Origin: Medicago truncatula
Taxonomy: Eukaryota > Streptophyta > Magnoliopsida > Fabales > Fabaceae
Assembly (NCBI RefSeq): GCF_003473485.1
Contig: NC_053042.1
Span: 40,700,762-40,764,761, forward strand
Length of the DNA: 64,000 bases
Direction of reading: 5' to 3'
Positions 12,057 through 36,093 of the stretch are shown here, piece by piece. The notes under the pieces were generated by a model. It had not been told where the DNA came from. It searched no databases and saw only the letters and a list, made by a program, of their open reading frames with translations. Position numbers and translations under genes: made by a program. The stretch's first letter is position 1. Every line of letters starts with the position of its first letter.

Positions 12057-13608
12057 TACCTGCCAATTCAATCAAGTCTCTTAAAACATGGAGATTCTTT
12101 CACTAGATTTTTCAGTGTGTAGTTAAAAAAAATTACACTCAAAGAAAAGTCGATCTGAGATTGTGGCAGGGTCCTCTTTTTTTTTGGTTAGTTGGGGTGA
12201 GGTGCATTGGCAGCTCGTTAACGGCGAAAGTAGATCTTTGTGGGGGATGAAAGTTATATGGTTGCAGTGCTCTGGAGTCTGATCATGCAAAGTCACCAAT
12301 TAAGTTAATTCTTTCTTCGATAGGTACCATTCTTTAAGTGGAAGCATTGAAACAATAGCCGGCTGTTACAAGTGTAAAATGTATTACTAGTGATTACAAA
12401 GAACTATACTACACACAGTAGAATTCTGGATACGATCCAGTTTTGCAGAGGGAATAATACTGTTTGTTTGTCAAATTATGTTGTTATTTGTAAAGCAACT
12501 GGGATTCTTCCCTTAACCATATTTTGTAATACTAGTATTTTGGCATGATTTTATTTAATAATATAAATAATTTGATTGATTTAAATGTGTAACGAACTGT
12601 CTTCATTGTGCAGTACCTTGGCTCAATTTGACAGTTTGGAGGGGAAGGGAGAGGGCTTTGGGGGGTGAGAGTTCATTGAAGAATGATCTTGGATGGTTGA
12701 TTAGTGACATGTGAACTTCACAACCATGAGTTAACTCATACATTAATGGATCTAAATAAAGAAGAGTTAAAACTTGATCACAAATTGACAGTATCACTTT
12801 GCACCCAAAAACACATTAAATTCGCTTAGACTGAGGACAATCAAAACTATTATCAACCTATAATTAAATTGAAACACACAATAAATGTAATAGAAGTTGA
12901 GAAGTACGTGTGTTGGAGGAGAAGATGTGATGACTCGAATGTTCTAAGAGATTTATTTTGGATCCATATCCAGTTCTGTCAATTTGTTTACGATGTGTCT
13001 TGTTGTATTCATACTAGACATTACCTACAAAATGAACAAATATAAACTAGTATAATTGTTTGAAATTGTCGGTGTCACATAAACAAAGCTAACATACTCT
13101 GTGGCATTTGCTTATTAGAGAAGTTAAAAAAAAAAATTATTGCATGTAGCTTAATTTCGTAACTGTCTGTGACTAACATAGACCTTGCTTTAATGAATGC
13201 ACCTGGACTTGTATTTCCATCTTCATTGAATTTGTTTCGTTGGTTACATTGACAAAAATGTCGAGGTTATACACAAACAATATGTATTGAAAGACTGGTA
13301 AGAAGGGGTCTTAAAATAGTGGAAAAAAAATGTGTTTGCTCTGCTGATAAGAAGAAGAATAATTTATTTGTTTGTGACATTAGTGTTTCTCTTATTTTTA
13401 TATTTATTTATCACAAATACTTATCAATGACAAAAACTTTTTTTATTTTTATATTTTTCAATGACAAATACTCGTCTTATGTTTTATTTTTATATTAGTA
13501 AAAAATAATAAAAACAATGAAAAATATCTATCTCATATTTATTTGAACAAATTCTTGTCCACAGCAGCTTTGGGTGCAAGAATGAAGTGAAGTAACTTTG
13601 GGTGCAAG
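12057..13608 (+). other. 3' region of the synergin-like gene and spacer
   Basis: The first 500 bases are probably 3' untranslated. Around 12634-12690, GTTTGGAGGGGAAGGGAGAGG followed by CTTTGGGGGG matches the end of the Tourist-like MITE at 42549, so this is a fragment of the same family. The remainder is AT-rich with no gene seen. Confidence 0.5.
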
Positions 13609-13617
13609 ATTGCATTT

Positions 13618-14461
13618 CAAAATTGTTTTTCACATTGAGAACATCACAACAACACAAATAATTTATTAAATAGCTCTCAGCGGTAGTTAACTACCGTTGG
13701 GCTAAGCGGCGGCTGTTAACAACCACTGGCTTCAGCGGTAGTTAACTACCGTTCATATTGATGAGAGAGAGAGAGAGAGAAGTATCTGCACTCCAATTCA
13801 CTTTCTTCATTTTTGTGGGTTTGATTCTTCACACTTGTTGTTGTTGTTGCTCTTTTTTAGGAACAAGAATGGGTTTCAACCACATCAAACAAATACAAAT
13901 AAATTGAATCAATATCAACAAAACCTGAACCCATTTTTTTTCTTTCTGTTTTTCTTCCACTGACATTTTACAACCAAAAATGGTGAATTGATTTTTTTGT
14001 GTCTTATGCTTTTCTATTCAAAATTAATAATTTAAGAACATAAATCAATCCTAATAAAATCCAATTGTTAATTCTTCCATGGCAGATTGTGATTGTGCTC
14101 TTCAACAAATTTTCATCTTTTGATGGATTTTAAACAAAAGTTGAGATTATGTTTTTTAACAATAAAATAAAAAAAATAATGATTCCAATTTCTAATAGAG
14201 AAAGAAATAATAAGATGAAGAAATCATCCCGCAACAACAACACGAGGAAGAAGAAAGCTGAAGAAAGAAATTTGACTCACCCATGTGTTTCTCTTTCCTA
14301 CAATGTCACAGTTTTCTTTTAAGTTGTATTTTATGAACGGTAGTTAACTACCGCTGGAGCCCAGCGACTATTAACTGCCGCCGCTTAACCCAACGGTAGT
14401 TAAGTAAATTACTTGTGTTATTGTGAAGTTCTTAATGTCCGAAAAACGAAAAACAATTTTC
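13618..14461. mobile_element. Mutator-type MITE with long inverted repeats
   Basis: The ends match as inverted repeats for about 140 bp, starting AAAATTGTTTTTC on the left and ending with its complement on the right. They are flanked by a 9-bp direct repeat ATTGCATTT (13609-13617 and 14462-14470), the target-duplication size of the Mutator superfamily. Each arm carries the perfect 16-bp palindrome CGGTAGTTAACTACCG, twice on the left, with GTTAAC-centred variants. The middle has a GA microsatellite (about 13763-13780) and no transposase. It is a non-autonomous element of 844 bp that abuts the promoter of the seryl-tRNA synthetase gene. Confidence 0.8.
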
Positions 14462-14480
14462 ATTGCATTTTATATTTAAT

Positions 14481-14514
14481 AGGCCCAACACAAGCCCATT
14501 GTTAAAAACCCTAA
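14481..14514 (+). promoter_or_regulatory. Site II-like elements and telo box
   Basis: AGGCCCAA (14481) and AAGCCCATT (near 14492) are complements of TGGGCY site II motifs, followed by AAACCCTAA (14506-14514), the telo box. This pairing is well known upstream of plant translation genes, which suits a tRNA synthetase. The start codon is about 140 bp downstream. Confidence 0.65.
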
Positions 14515-14651
14515 ATCTGCATATAACCTCTTTTCCTCTTCACTACACTCCATCGATCTCATCTCACTGTAATAACTCTACTCTTCCACCCTCCGATTAC
14601 ATTCATTCCCTCGTTTTCATCTTCGCTAGACGGCGACTCAACCCTGAAAAT

Positions 14652-18957
<4,306 letters not shown>

Positions 18958-19330
18958 TTTGCATTTTTTTTTAGTCAATGATATTTTAGAAGAAATCGTT
19001 CGGAATTGTAGGCGATGACCACTGTTATTCCTCCATCATAACCTGTTTGTGCAGAAAAGACATAGATCATATTTTGTAACTCATCAAACCTTGTGTTAAA
19101 TTCACTCTGTTGTGGTAGCTTATACATTTTGAAAGATTAAGACTCTGGATCAGATGTCCAGTTTTGGTTGAAAAGTTCTGTGACAAAAAATGTCAAAGCA
19201 TGTTTAATTTTGTTGCTTGAAAAGTGGGATTTGAGTGTATTCAGTGCAAGGGAGTTATGGTTTCTGGGATTAAAATTCTGAAGTCTATTGGTTTCTATCT
19301 TGCAGGGCGTTGAAACATGTTCAGTATGAT

Positions 19331-19390
19331 CGAGCTGGTCATGTTCAATATAATCGAGCTGGTCATGTTCCATTTAATCGAGCTGGTCAT
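19331..19390 (+). repeat. 24-bp tandem repeat, 2.5 copies
   Basis: CGAGCTGGTCATGTTC recurs at 19331 and 19355, with a partial copy at 19379, a 24-bp period. On the minus strand it makes a short repeated peptide (EHDQLD), which is not a gene. Confidence 0.8.
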
Positions 19391-20500
19391 ATAATAAGTT
19401 CAATTACGAATTTCATCGGAAAGAAGAGTTCGGTCTGGAAAAGAATATTCAATGTATTGTAGTAGGGAGGGAATGCCGTGGTTTTATTGGTGGCTATTTT
19501 CTGGCTGATTTTTTGCTATGATTTTTTTTTTATGCATAATTTTCAACTATGAATAAGAATAATGATTGATTTTACCCTAAAGCTTTACATGTTTCTAATC
19601 TGAATCTTAATACAGTATTTTCTATGCGGTCAAAGACTTGAAGTGAATCTTTCAAAAATATCATGTACTGGTTCATTTGTTTTTTATGGATTAACCCTGG
19701 TAGATATTGACTGCGAAAGCACTATTGTTTGGAATTGGGGTTGGAGTTGAACTACCTTATCAACTTAAATTCTCCTCTCCAGCCATCAAATCACATTTAT
19801 ATGCAACTCTACGATATTAGATGTGAAAACTGATGATGTACACACTTTGATAGTGAAATGTAAAATAATTGCATATGTTTAGAAATTGAACCTACGATGC
19901 TTAAACTCTCTATCTCTCCCATATTATTCTCTCTTTCATCTTAACTATTTTTAAACCATAGGTATACATCAGAAAGATAAGAAGGATTGGGGTGAAGCGA
20001 CATATCTCTTTCAAATCAATGATTGACACATCAACGATTGTGGCCAATATAAAAATGTGCTTGTTTTTTCTTAAATGATAACTGCACACATGTGCTCTCA
20101 AAAAAAAAAAAAACTGCACACATGTCTCTACTGATGATTTGGGTGCTTGTTAACGATTTTCTTTGTCCCACAACTAATATTTAGGTAACTATACGAGACA
20201 TGTAACCGTGTATCGAGGACTCGTGAATCAGAATTTTTGAATTTGTGTATTAATTAAGAAATTGTACATTATTGTAGATTATAAATGGCAATTCTAGTTC
20301 AATAAGCCAAAAATTGATGACAAATTTGTGCGTAGATGAAGTGGCAATCACTATCTCAAACTCATACATAATTATAAGGTTTTGAGTTCTAACTCAAATA
20401 AAGTTGTCAAATCTAACAATAATGATATTTATCGGTTGAGATAGGTCTTACGAACAAAAAGATGATAATTCTTATCGATATTATTTGATGCACTCACAAC

Positions 20501-20617
20501 CTAAAACTTTTTTAAATATGTATCCAATCAAATCATGCAAACTAAATATTTATAGACTAACATTAAAAAAAGTGGCATCAAGAAGTGATATGATTGGATG
20601 CATTAAAAAGTTTTACA
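20501..20617. mobile_element. Small inverted-repeat element
   Basis: TAAAACTTTTTTAAATATGTATCCAATCAAATCA at the left is mirrored on the right by TGATATGATTGGATGCATTAAAAAGTTTTA. The arms are about 33 bp with a few mismatches around a 50-bp core. It looks like a very short MITE; no clear target duplication was found. Confidence 0.45.
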
Positions 20618-21779
20618 TCCTTCTTCTATTACTCAAGCTAACAACTCTTTGGAATTCCTAAAAAAAACTCATAAAAAGTCCACATTTAAAAACAACTGAA
20701 GGGTGCCCCTATTTCAGGATTCTTTTTATTTATTTTTGTTTGCCTTTTCTTTTTCACACTTATTGGGGTTTGATAGTAGGATTTTTTTCACTCTTTTCTA
20801 ATGTAGCAACGTGTCTTCATAGTTACTTCACTTAATATCATAATCGACAATGGTGATATCCACTAAGTTTGACGTCACACAATAACATACTTATGGTCTT
20901 GTTAATAAAATGTCATAAAAAATCACCTCGGACATGCAACATAATTTTTTGTAAAAAAAAATATACTAAAATTAATAACGTGAGAGACTAAAGTTTGAAA
21001 GAAATTTTTAGAGAGATTAAAAATGAAAGTTGATATATTTAGTGGACAAATAATACAAATTTAATCCTATTTTTTATGGGAGTAATATATGGAACTCAAC
21101 CCAATAATTTGTAAAATTAGTGTGAAAAAAAAAAAAGTAATTCAAGCTATAATGACATGGCCAAATTCTGAAACTTCACTTTGATTCTGATTGACACTTA
21201 TGGAAAGTATCTCGTTATTTTAGCATATATTACAAAATCAAAATTATCAATCTGCATTTTACTAATCTTATTGCAATACACGGAAAAGAATCAAAGCCTC
21301 TTTTACGAATGGCCATGTTTTTGTTTTTTTAGAAAATTAATAATAAAGGATACAAATTTAGATTTTCTTTTAATTTTTACGAGATATATACACACACATA
21401 TGTCTGATTTTTATTTCGTCCTTTATTATTTAAAAATTGTAACAAACTAGATGAATGACTATATTTATACTTCCTTTTTATTATTTCAATTATGCCCTTA
21501 ACAACTTTTTTTATAATAAAGATTGTTATTGGTGTTATTAAAAAAAAAAAATTAGATTATATTCTTTTGTTATATTATTTGTGTCATTAAAATAGATAAT
21601 CATTATTTCTTTGGTTTGTTATAATCTGAAAACAACAAACATTTATATTTTTAGTTTTAATCAAAATTAAAATTTCATAAAAAAATATATCATTCATAAT
21701 TTTGAAACGTTAACACAATAAAAACAACATAAAGATGGACACATGAGTACCGTCTCTTCGCTAGTAGTATTTATTATCA

Positions 21780-23604
21780 CTAGACCATTGACCCGTGCTA
21801 ACGCACGTGTCATTTAAAAAATTAATACTCACTGAAAAAATAAAACACTGTAGTTCGCTTGAATGTAAAAATTGTCGTGAATCAAAGCAAAATGTTAATT
21901 ACCATAGACTTTGTTATTGTTCCATAATTCTAGTACGTAGTTCCTGTTACTTTAACATAACATATAATTTTAAAAGGGAAACTGAAGTTCGTTGACATGC
22001 AAATAGTTTCAATAAGTAAGAAAATGAATAGTACACAAAAAAGTCCTACACATTACGGAAAACTTCTCTGTAGATCACACTTGATGCAACATTGGTATCA
22101 TCGCCGTCGTCGTCATTAATCAATATCTTTAAACCACCCCTCGAAGTAACCCGTGATATTGTGACGTACAACTGTCCATGTGAAAAATAACAAAGATGAA
22201 TCCAAAACGACGTCTAAAAATTTCAATAAACAGATAGCTACCTCAGTTGACTCAATCATGCTTTCAATTGTCATTCGGTTAGTGTTCAGCAAGTCATCTG
22301 ATAAAGACGCGGAGCTGTTCGTTGAAATTTGGCTGACACTTCGGGTGAACTGTATTGATGCATTTTTCATTCTAATAAAAGGGCACCAATGTTAATAGAA
22401 GAGTGGTGAGACCTCCAGACAACTTAATTACGACCCAAAAAACTTGCCTTTATTCTAAAGCATATAAAAATGTAAATGGTTACCGTGTCATGTACGCAGC
22501 GACATCAAGCAAATCGCCATTAAGTATCAACTTAGTCCCATTAAAGGCATTAGCAACTCCCATAGCACCTAATTTTTTAAAAAATCAACAGCAAGTGAAC
22601 ATAATTTCACATTTCATTGTTGATATCAGCAGAAAGCACAAACTTAAAACACGACATACCTAAATACATGCGTGTCTTGCAAAACTGCAATATCAATATA
22701 GTAGGTGTGTCGTTGTCATGGTTGCCAAAAAAGGTCACAATTTTGTCAGCATGCTCACCCCAAAGAGAGCAATGTAAGCGGTTGTTTCTGTAATAAAATA
22801 TTACCAAAATATCAATTCAGGAACATAAGGTATATTAAAATTATATTACAACCAGGTACAAAGAAAGAGACAAATCTTACTCAAGATCTTTTAAAGTGAG
22901 ATCAATAACCCTGCTTTTCCTTCCGTCCTTTTCAGTTTCCCTTATATCACCTCTTTCAATTACATGACCAATAACATTTGAAATTACGTATACAAAAGCA
23001 AAAACAAATGTATGAAATTCCTAAACGAATGCTTATAGGTAGAAATAATGTACAACACACATTCAGAATTGAAGTCTTACCCGTAGATACTTCATCGGCA
23101 GTTGAAGAGAGAATTTCATTGAATGGCTTGAACTCAAAAACGTTCATAGGGATAGCAGGCAAGTGTACTTTGGTAAAAGTTGAATTGTGCATCATACTAA
23201 GCTTATGTTTGTGTGAAGTTACCTTATAAGGACTTTCATTAAAACCTACAATTGCATTTTCAAGCTGATATGTACCCCCTTCTTGAACCATGGACCTGAA
23301 CTTTGCCACCAAATCTTTTCTAGCTGTGGCGTGAATACGTCCACCCTATTGACGACAACAACAACATTAAACAGCTGGTTAAATTACATAACTAAAAAAC
23401 AACAATGACATTAGTTTAATTTTAAAGCTAAGAGTGCAAACATGCAGAAACCTTTTCATCGACCAGTAACATGTTCATGAAAATGATGCTAGCGGGGACC
23501 TTCTTCTCTCGAATCAACCAAATGTGAGCAACTCGCACACACATCTTGAGATTCTTTCTTCCTCCAGAAACAGCTGAGATTGGAGTGTATTTGGCAGACA
23601 TCAT
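21780..23604 (-). mobile_element. Helitron, 3' terminus and replication gene region
   Basis: On the minus strand, CGTGC-GTTA-GCACG forms a hairpin followed by GGTCAATGGT and CTAG, and the next host base is T. This is the Helitron 3' end pattern (hairpin about 10 nt before CTRR, insertion between A and T). The terminus is at 21780. An RPA-like gene reading toward that end fills the interval up to 23604. The 5' (TC) end was not found and may lie further right, so the stated upper bound is only the end of the recognisable gene. No Rep/helicase gene is in view, so this copy is non-autonomous or incomplete. Confidence 0.6.
22116..23604 (-). pseudogene. RPA1-like single-strand DNA-binding gene of the Helitron
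   Basis: Minus-strand exons 23604-23452 (MSAKYTPISA to MLLVDEK) and 23345-23081 (GGRIHATARKDL to SSTADEVSTG) join in frame. They resemble the first OB-fold of replication protein A 70 kDa subunits carried by plant Helitrons. Further pieces follow in order: DVIGHVIERGDIRE near 22970-22880, NNRLHCSLWGEHAD near 22800-22660, MGVANAFNGTKL near 22565-22480, and TIESMIESTE near 22280. The expected acceptor before DVIG reads TTTCAA instead of TTTCAG, so normal splicing there looks lost. I judge it a decayed gene, though an alternative acceptor cannot be excluded. The role would have been binding single-stranded DNA during Helitron replication. Confidence 0.65.
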
Positions 23605-23904
23605 TGGCTTGTTTTTTCCTTTCCAAGAGAGAGGATGCTTATTTAGATTGAGATGGTTTGGCTAATAGGTTATGATATATTTATAGGAAAAAGGTGGAAT
23701 ACGTGTGAGTATGATATGTCGGTTGAGCAATAAAGAGTATTAGTTATCAGGATAAGCACAAAATAGTGGAAAAAAAATTAGGAAATGACCAACATTTTAG
23801 GATAAAGATTAATATGAATAAAATGAAATTAATATTGTTGATGGGGCACTTTGTTTTACTTAAGAATTGGCATTTTTTTTTACTTAAGAATTACCATAGT
23901 TGAT

Positions 23905-24905
23905 TCGCCAAAACATATTTTAGAGATGTGGATGAAATGTGTAGTAGTTACTTGAATGAGAGGAATTAGGATTTTTAGTTTGTTTCCACCCAAAACATAT
24001 TTTAGAGATGTGGATGAAATCCCCTACTTATTTGAATGAGAGAAATAAATTTTAGTTTGTTTCCACCAAAAAGTTACTTTAGAGATGTGGATGAAATTTC
24101 TTAGTTACTTGAATGAGAAGAATTAGGATTTTTAGTTTGTTTCCACCGAAAACATATTTTAGAGATGTGGATGAAATCCCCTACTTATTTGAATGAGAGA
24201 AATAAGGATTTTAGTTTGTTTCCACCAAAAAGTTAGATTAGAGATGTGGATGAAATCTCTTAGTTACTTGAATGAGAGAAATTAGGATTAGGATTTAAGT
24301 TTGTTTCCACCCAAAACATATTTTAGAGATGTGGATGAAATCTTTAGTAATTACTTGAATGAGAGGAATTAGGATTTTTAGTTTGTTTCCACACAAAACA
24401 TATTTTAGAGATGTGGATGAAATCTTTAGTAGTTACTTGAATGAGAGGAATTATGATTTTTAGTTTGTTTCCACCCAAAATATATTTTAAAGATGTGGAT
24501 GAAATCCCCTAATTATTTGAATGAGAGAAATAAAGATTTTAGTTTGTTTCCACCAAAAACTTAGTTTAGAGATGTGGATGAAATCTCTTAGTTACTTGAA
24601 TGAGAGAAATTAGGATTAGGATTTTAGTTTGTTTCCACCCAAAACATATTTTAGAGATGTGGATAAAATCTTTAGTAGTTATTTGAATGAGATGAATTAG
24701 GATTTTTAGTTTGTTTCAACCCAAAACATATTTTAGAGATGTGAATGAAATCCCCTAATTATTTGAATGAGAGAAATAAGGATTTTAGTTTCTTTCCACC
24801 AAAAAGTTAGTTTAGAGATGTGGATGAAATCTCTTAGTTACTTGATTGAGAGAAATTAGGATTAGGATTTTAGTTTGTTTCCACCCAAAACATATTTTAG
24901 AGATT
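23905..24905 (+). repeat. Minisatellite of about 84 bp with three unit types
   Basis: About 12 copies of a unit built round TTAGAGATGTGGATGAAAT and TTAGTTTGTTTCCACC. Three variants occur. A has TTTAGTAGTTACTTGAATGAG, B has CCCCTAATTATTTGAATGAG and C has CTCTTAGTTACTTGAATGAG. The order reads A B C, B C, A, A B C, A B C and a partial A, so larger blocks as well as single units have been copied. The array lies just upstream of the RPA-like gene and has no ORF. Confidence 0.85.
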
Positions 24906-25239
24906 AGGATTAGTAATTGTTAGTAATAATGTTAAGAGGAGACGTTACACAGCTATGCTACTAAATTGATTCTAGTAATTGTTACTAATAATGTTACTAA
25001 AAGCCATGTTACTAAAATGCTTCAGTAACACAGCCATGCTACTAAATTGATTCAGCAACACAAAAACAAACACAAATATATAAATCAAAAAGCAAAGCAA
25101 GCAAGGCTAAATTATTTATGAAATTCAAGGGACATTTGCTAAATTCAAAGACAAAAAAAATAGATGCTTCCAAAACTCTAAGAAACTAAAACTTAAAATT
25201 CAAATTGGAAAGGTCTTGCACAATTTATCTAAACATGGA

Positions 25240-26077
25240 CTAATTGTAAATAACATCAAGGTAGATGGTATCATGTGACCCAACCATCGGAGCATCCCCT
25301 CTGATCTTCACACCTTCACGGAGCCTGCGAGCTTCCACAAACCTATTTCAACGCCGTCCTATCTTGAAATGTTCATAAGGAATAGTTGCAAAAGTTAGCT
25401 CACAAACGGAAAAGGAACAAAATAAGTTAAGGTGGACACGAAAAGTGTATCATACCATACAACCTTTTGTAACATCATACTCAGTTAATTTTTTTCGAAA
25501 TCAAGAACCATGTCACTAATATTGTGACAATAAGCAAGAAGAGTGTTATTGGGGGGAGATACTCATCGAAAGTTGCTTGCAAATTCATCTTGTCAAGAAG
25601 GAAATGCATAGGGGGATCAAAAACCGGGTAGGGGATATTCTTGTGAAACCTATCAGTCAAGTGTATATCAAACTGTCCGTCACCCACAAAAACCAAGGTA
25701 ATCCGGGCACCAAGATCGATTCCGTAAAAGTCACGAATCGCTTTCCATCCCTTTGTGAGAAAAAAATGCTTCGTTTACTCTGTCAACCAATACTTCAAAC
25801 TTGTTGGACTTAGGATCAGTCAATATTGCATAACGCCCAATTTGATCTCCGAAATCACCGCCAAACATGTTTGGCAAGCATACTGCACCCTAAAAAAATA
25901 ACAAACAAAAACATCACACACGTTGATAAAATAGAATGCAAATAATTAAGAATAGATATATTTCGCAAAAAACACATACAACATCAATGTCATATTCAAC
26001 GATATATGATATGTATTTCAGTCTGAGCTTGTTGATTGCTTTGTCAAGATCAGAAAAAGGGTTTTTCACCAACGGAC
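25240..26077 (-). pseudogene. Broken B3-domain-like gene
   Basis: Minus-strand pieces resemble a plant B3/REM-type DNA-binding protein: exon 26077-25980 (PLVKNPFSDLDKAINKL to YDIDV), exon from 25889 (GAVCLPNMFGGDFGD, then KGWKAIRDFYGIDLGAR and FHKNIPYPVF), and a last exon ending at 25240 (ARRLREGVKIRGDAP to YLDVIYN). It is damaged. An extra T in a seven-T run near 25765 shifts the frame. A second frame change lies near 25500, before LTEYDVTKGCM. A stop replaces the expected Trp after IGRR. The family match is from memory. It may be a host fragment carried in the neighbouring mobile DNA. Confidence 0.55.
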
Positions 26078-26962
26078 CTACAAAAGATTAAAAGGGATTG
26101 AAAGAATGAATTATACTTTAAAACAGCGATAAATGTTTCTGGAAGCCATGTTGAAAAGAGATTTCGGTTTAGGAGAAATGATTAAAATATATTGGTGAGG
26201 GTTTGGAGGAGAGAAAGGTATGGTTTTAAAAAGAGATTTCGGTTTAGGAGAAAAGATTAAAATATATTGGTTAGGGTTTGGAGGAGGGGAATTATGAAAT
26301 TTGGTTTAGGAGGAGTGAAGTTAGATGGTTAGGGTTTGGAGGAGGAGAATTAGGAAATATGGTTAGGTTTTAAAGGAGGGAAAAGTTGCTAAAATATTAG
26401 GTTAAAATTAGGGCAACAAAGCTTTGTTTAGGAATAAGAAGATGATAAAATAGAATGCAAATAATTAAGAATAGATATATTTCGCAAAAAACACATACAA
26501 CATCAATGTCATATTCAACGATATATGATATGTATTTCAGTCTGAGCTTGTTGATTGCTTTGTCAAGATCAGAAAAAGGGTTTTTCACCAACGGACCTAC
26601 AAAAGATTAAAAGGGATTGAAAGAATGAATTATACTTTAAAACAGCGATAAATGTTTCTGGAAGCCATGTTGAAAAGAGATTTCGGTTTAGGAGAAATGA
26701 TTAAAATATATTGGTGAGGGTTTGGAGGAGAGAAAGGTATGGTTTTAAAAAGAGATTTCGGTTTAGGAGAAAAGATTAAAATATATTGGTTAGGGTTTGG
26801 AGGAGGGGAATTATGAAATTTGGTTTAGGAGGAGTGAAGTTAGATGGTTAGGGTTTGGAGGAGGAGAATTAGGAAATATGGTTAGGTTTTAAAGGAGGGA
26901 AAAGTTGCTAAAATATTAGGTTAAAATTAGGGCAACAAAGCTTTGTTTAGGAATAAGAAGAT
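25925..26962. repeat. Tandem duplication of 519 bp, no difference seen
   Basis: Copies 25925-26443 and 26444-26962 agree wherever I compared them, at an offset of exactly 519. The unit holds the upstream exon of the B3-like pseudogene (second copy at 26499-26596) and a G-rich flank with TTAGGGTTTGGAGGAGG phrases. The duplication is either very recent or an assembly artefact. Confidence 0.9.
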
Positions 26963-27114
26963 GTCAAGCAAAACTTCCCTCGAGAAAGAAAAAAAAAAAA
27001 AAAAATAAAGCAAAAATTATTTTCCAATTCCAAGTAATTATCAATTAATTTACAACAAAAAAAATAGCGAATTATGTGGTGAAGTAGGGTGCAAGACAAG
27101 AAATAAGTCACAAA

Positions 27115-27123
27115 TATATAAAA
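27115..27123 (+). promoter_or_regulatory. TATA box of the MIRO gene
   Basis: TATATAAAA lies about 170 bp before the MIRO start codon, followed by a C/A-rich leader. The spacing suits a transcription start near 27145-27155. Confidence 0.55.
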
Positions 27124-27288
27124 ACCCATCATCGAAATCAAAACTCTCAAACGGCACCGTCTAGTTCACACTTCACAAACACAGTAAGATTTAGGGTTCT
27201 TCTTTTCCCCTTCGTTTTCGCTTCGTTACATCGCAATCTCACTCTAATTCTTTTTTCGATTCTAGGTTTTCTTCTTTCTGCATCATCA

Positions 27289-35449
<8,161 letters not shown>

Positions 35450-36086
35450 ATGGCGAAGGCTTTGTGCATGGGTTGTGATATATACCTTGATCTGGATTTA
35501 GTCTGCTCTTTGGCTAAAGGCTTTAACATTGAAGGCTTTTTTAAGCCATCTGCAGTAGAGTTTGCAATATTTTTTATAACTATCACCACCTTCGGTTTAA
35601 TTTTTTATCAAGGTTGAATTAGGTTAGCACAAGTTTTATACACAAATTATTGGATGCTTCTTCATCTTTTTATTAGTCAGGGCCTTCATGGTGATATATA
35701 TAATAACGTGTTATACTGTTAAAATGAAAACATCGTCTTGCATTTACCTTTGCCTGAGGTTGACGTTGAAATACATCCTTGAAGCTTATATTTTTTTCTT
35801 TCTAAAACGTATTTTTTTCCTCCCTTCAAATGGAAGTGATGACAAATATTATAGTATTTTCACGGCTAAGTTTCTAATTGACATATCTTAACTCTTGTAT
35901 ATAATAATCTTTATCAGTGCACATAATGTAAGAATTAATTCAATGTAAAAAATAGCTTGATTGCAGGGAGAGTTAAATATATTCAATTTCAATTTTTGCA
36001 AATGTGTGCTTCACTTTCACTATGAACACACTAAATTCCAGTTGCTCACTCTATTCAATCAATTTAATATTTGTTGAGACGGTATT
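35450..36086 (+). other. 3' untranslated region of MIRO and spacer
   Basis: Sequence downstream of the stop is T-rich and has several AATAAT/AATATT stretches that could act in 3' end formation. No gene is seen on either strand. Confidence 0.5.
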
Positions 36087-36093
36087 AATTATA

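Larger units (their letters stand above)
18958..21779. other. Gene-poor spacer
   Basis: The first 200 bases are probably 3' untranslated sequence of the synthetase gene. The rest is AT-rich with many stops. Two small repeats inside it are listed separately. No coding evidence was seen on either strand. Confidence 0.6.

Noticed and set aside
14463-14651. In-frame open extension of 63 codons upstream of the SerRS ATG
   Set aside because: It has no ATG, begins at the edge of a transposon target duplication and crosses the promoter motifs. The standard SerRS start MLDINLFR is at 14652.
19137-19373. Minus-strand ORF with repeated EHDQLD peptide
   Set aside because: The peptide comes from a 24-bp tandem repeat. 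There is no domain and no start context, and the codons are not gene-like.
23905-24905. Regular repeat array resembling CRISPR
   Set aside because: Units are contiguous variants of one 84-bp sequence with no unique spacers, in a plant nuclear genome. It is a minisatellite.
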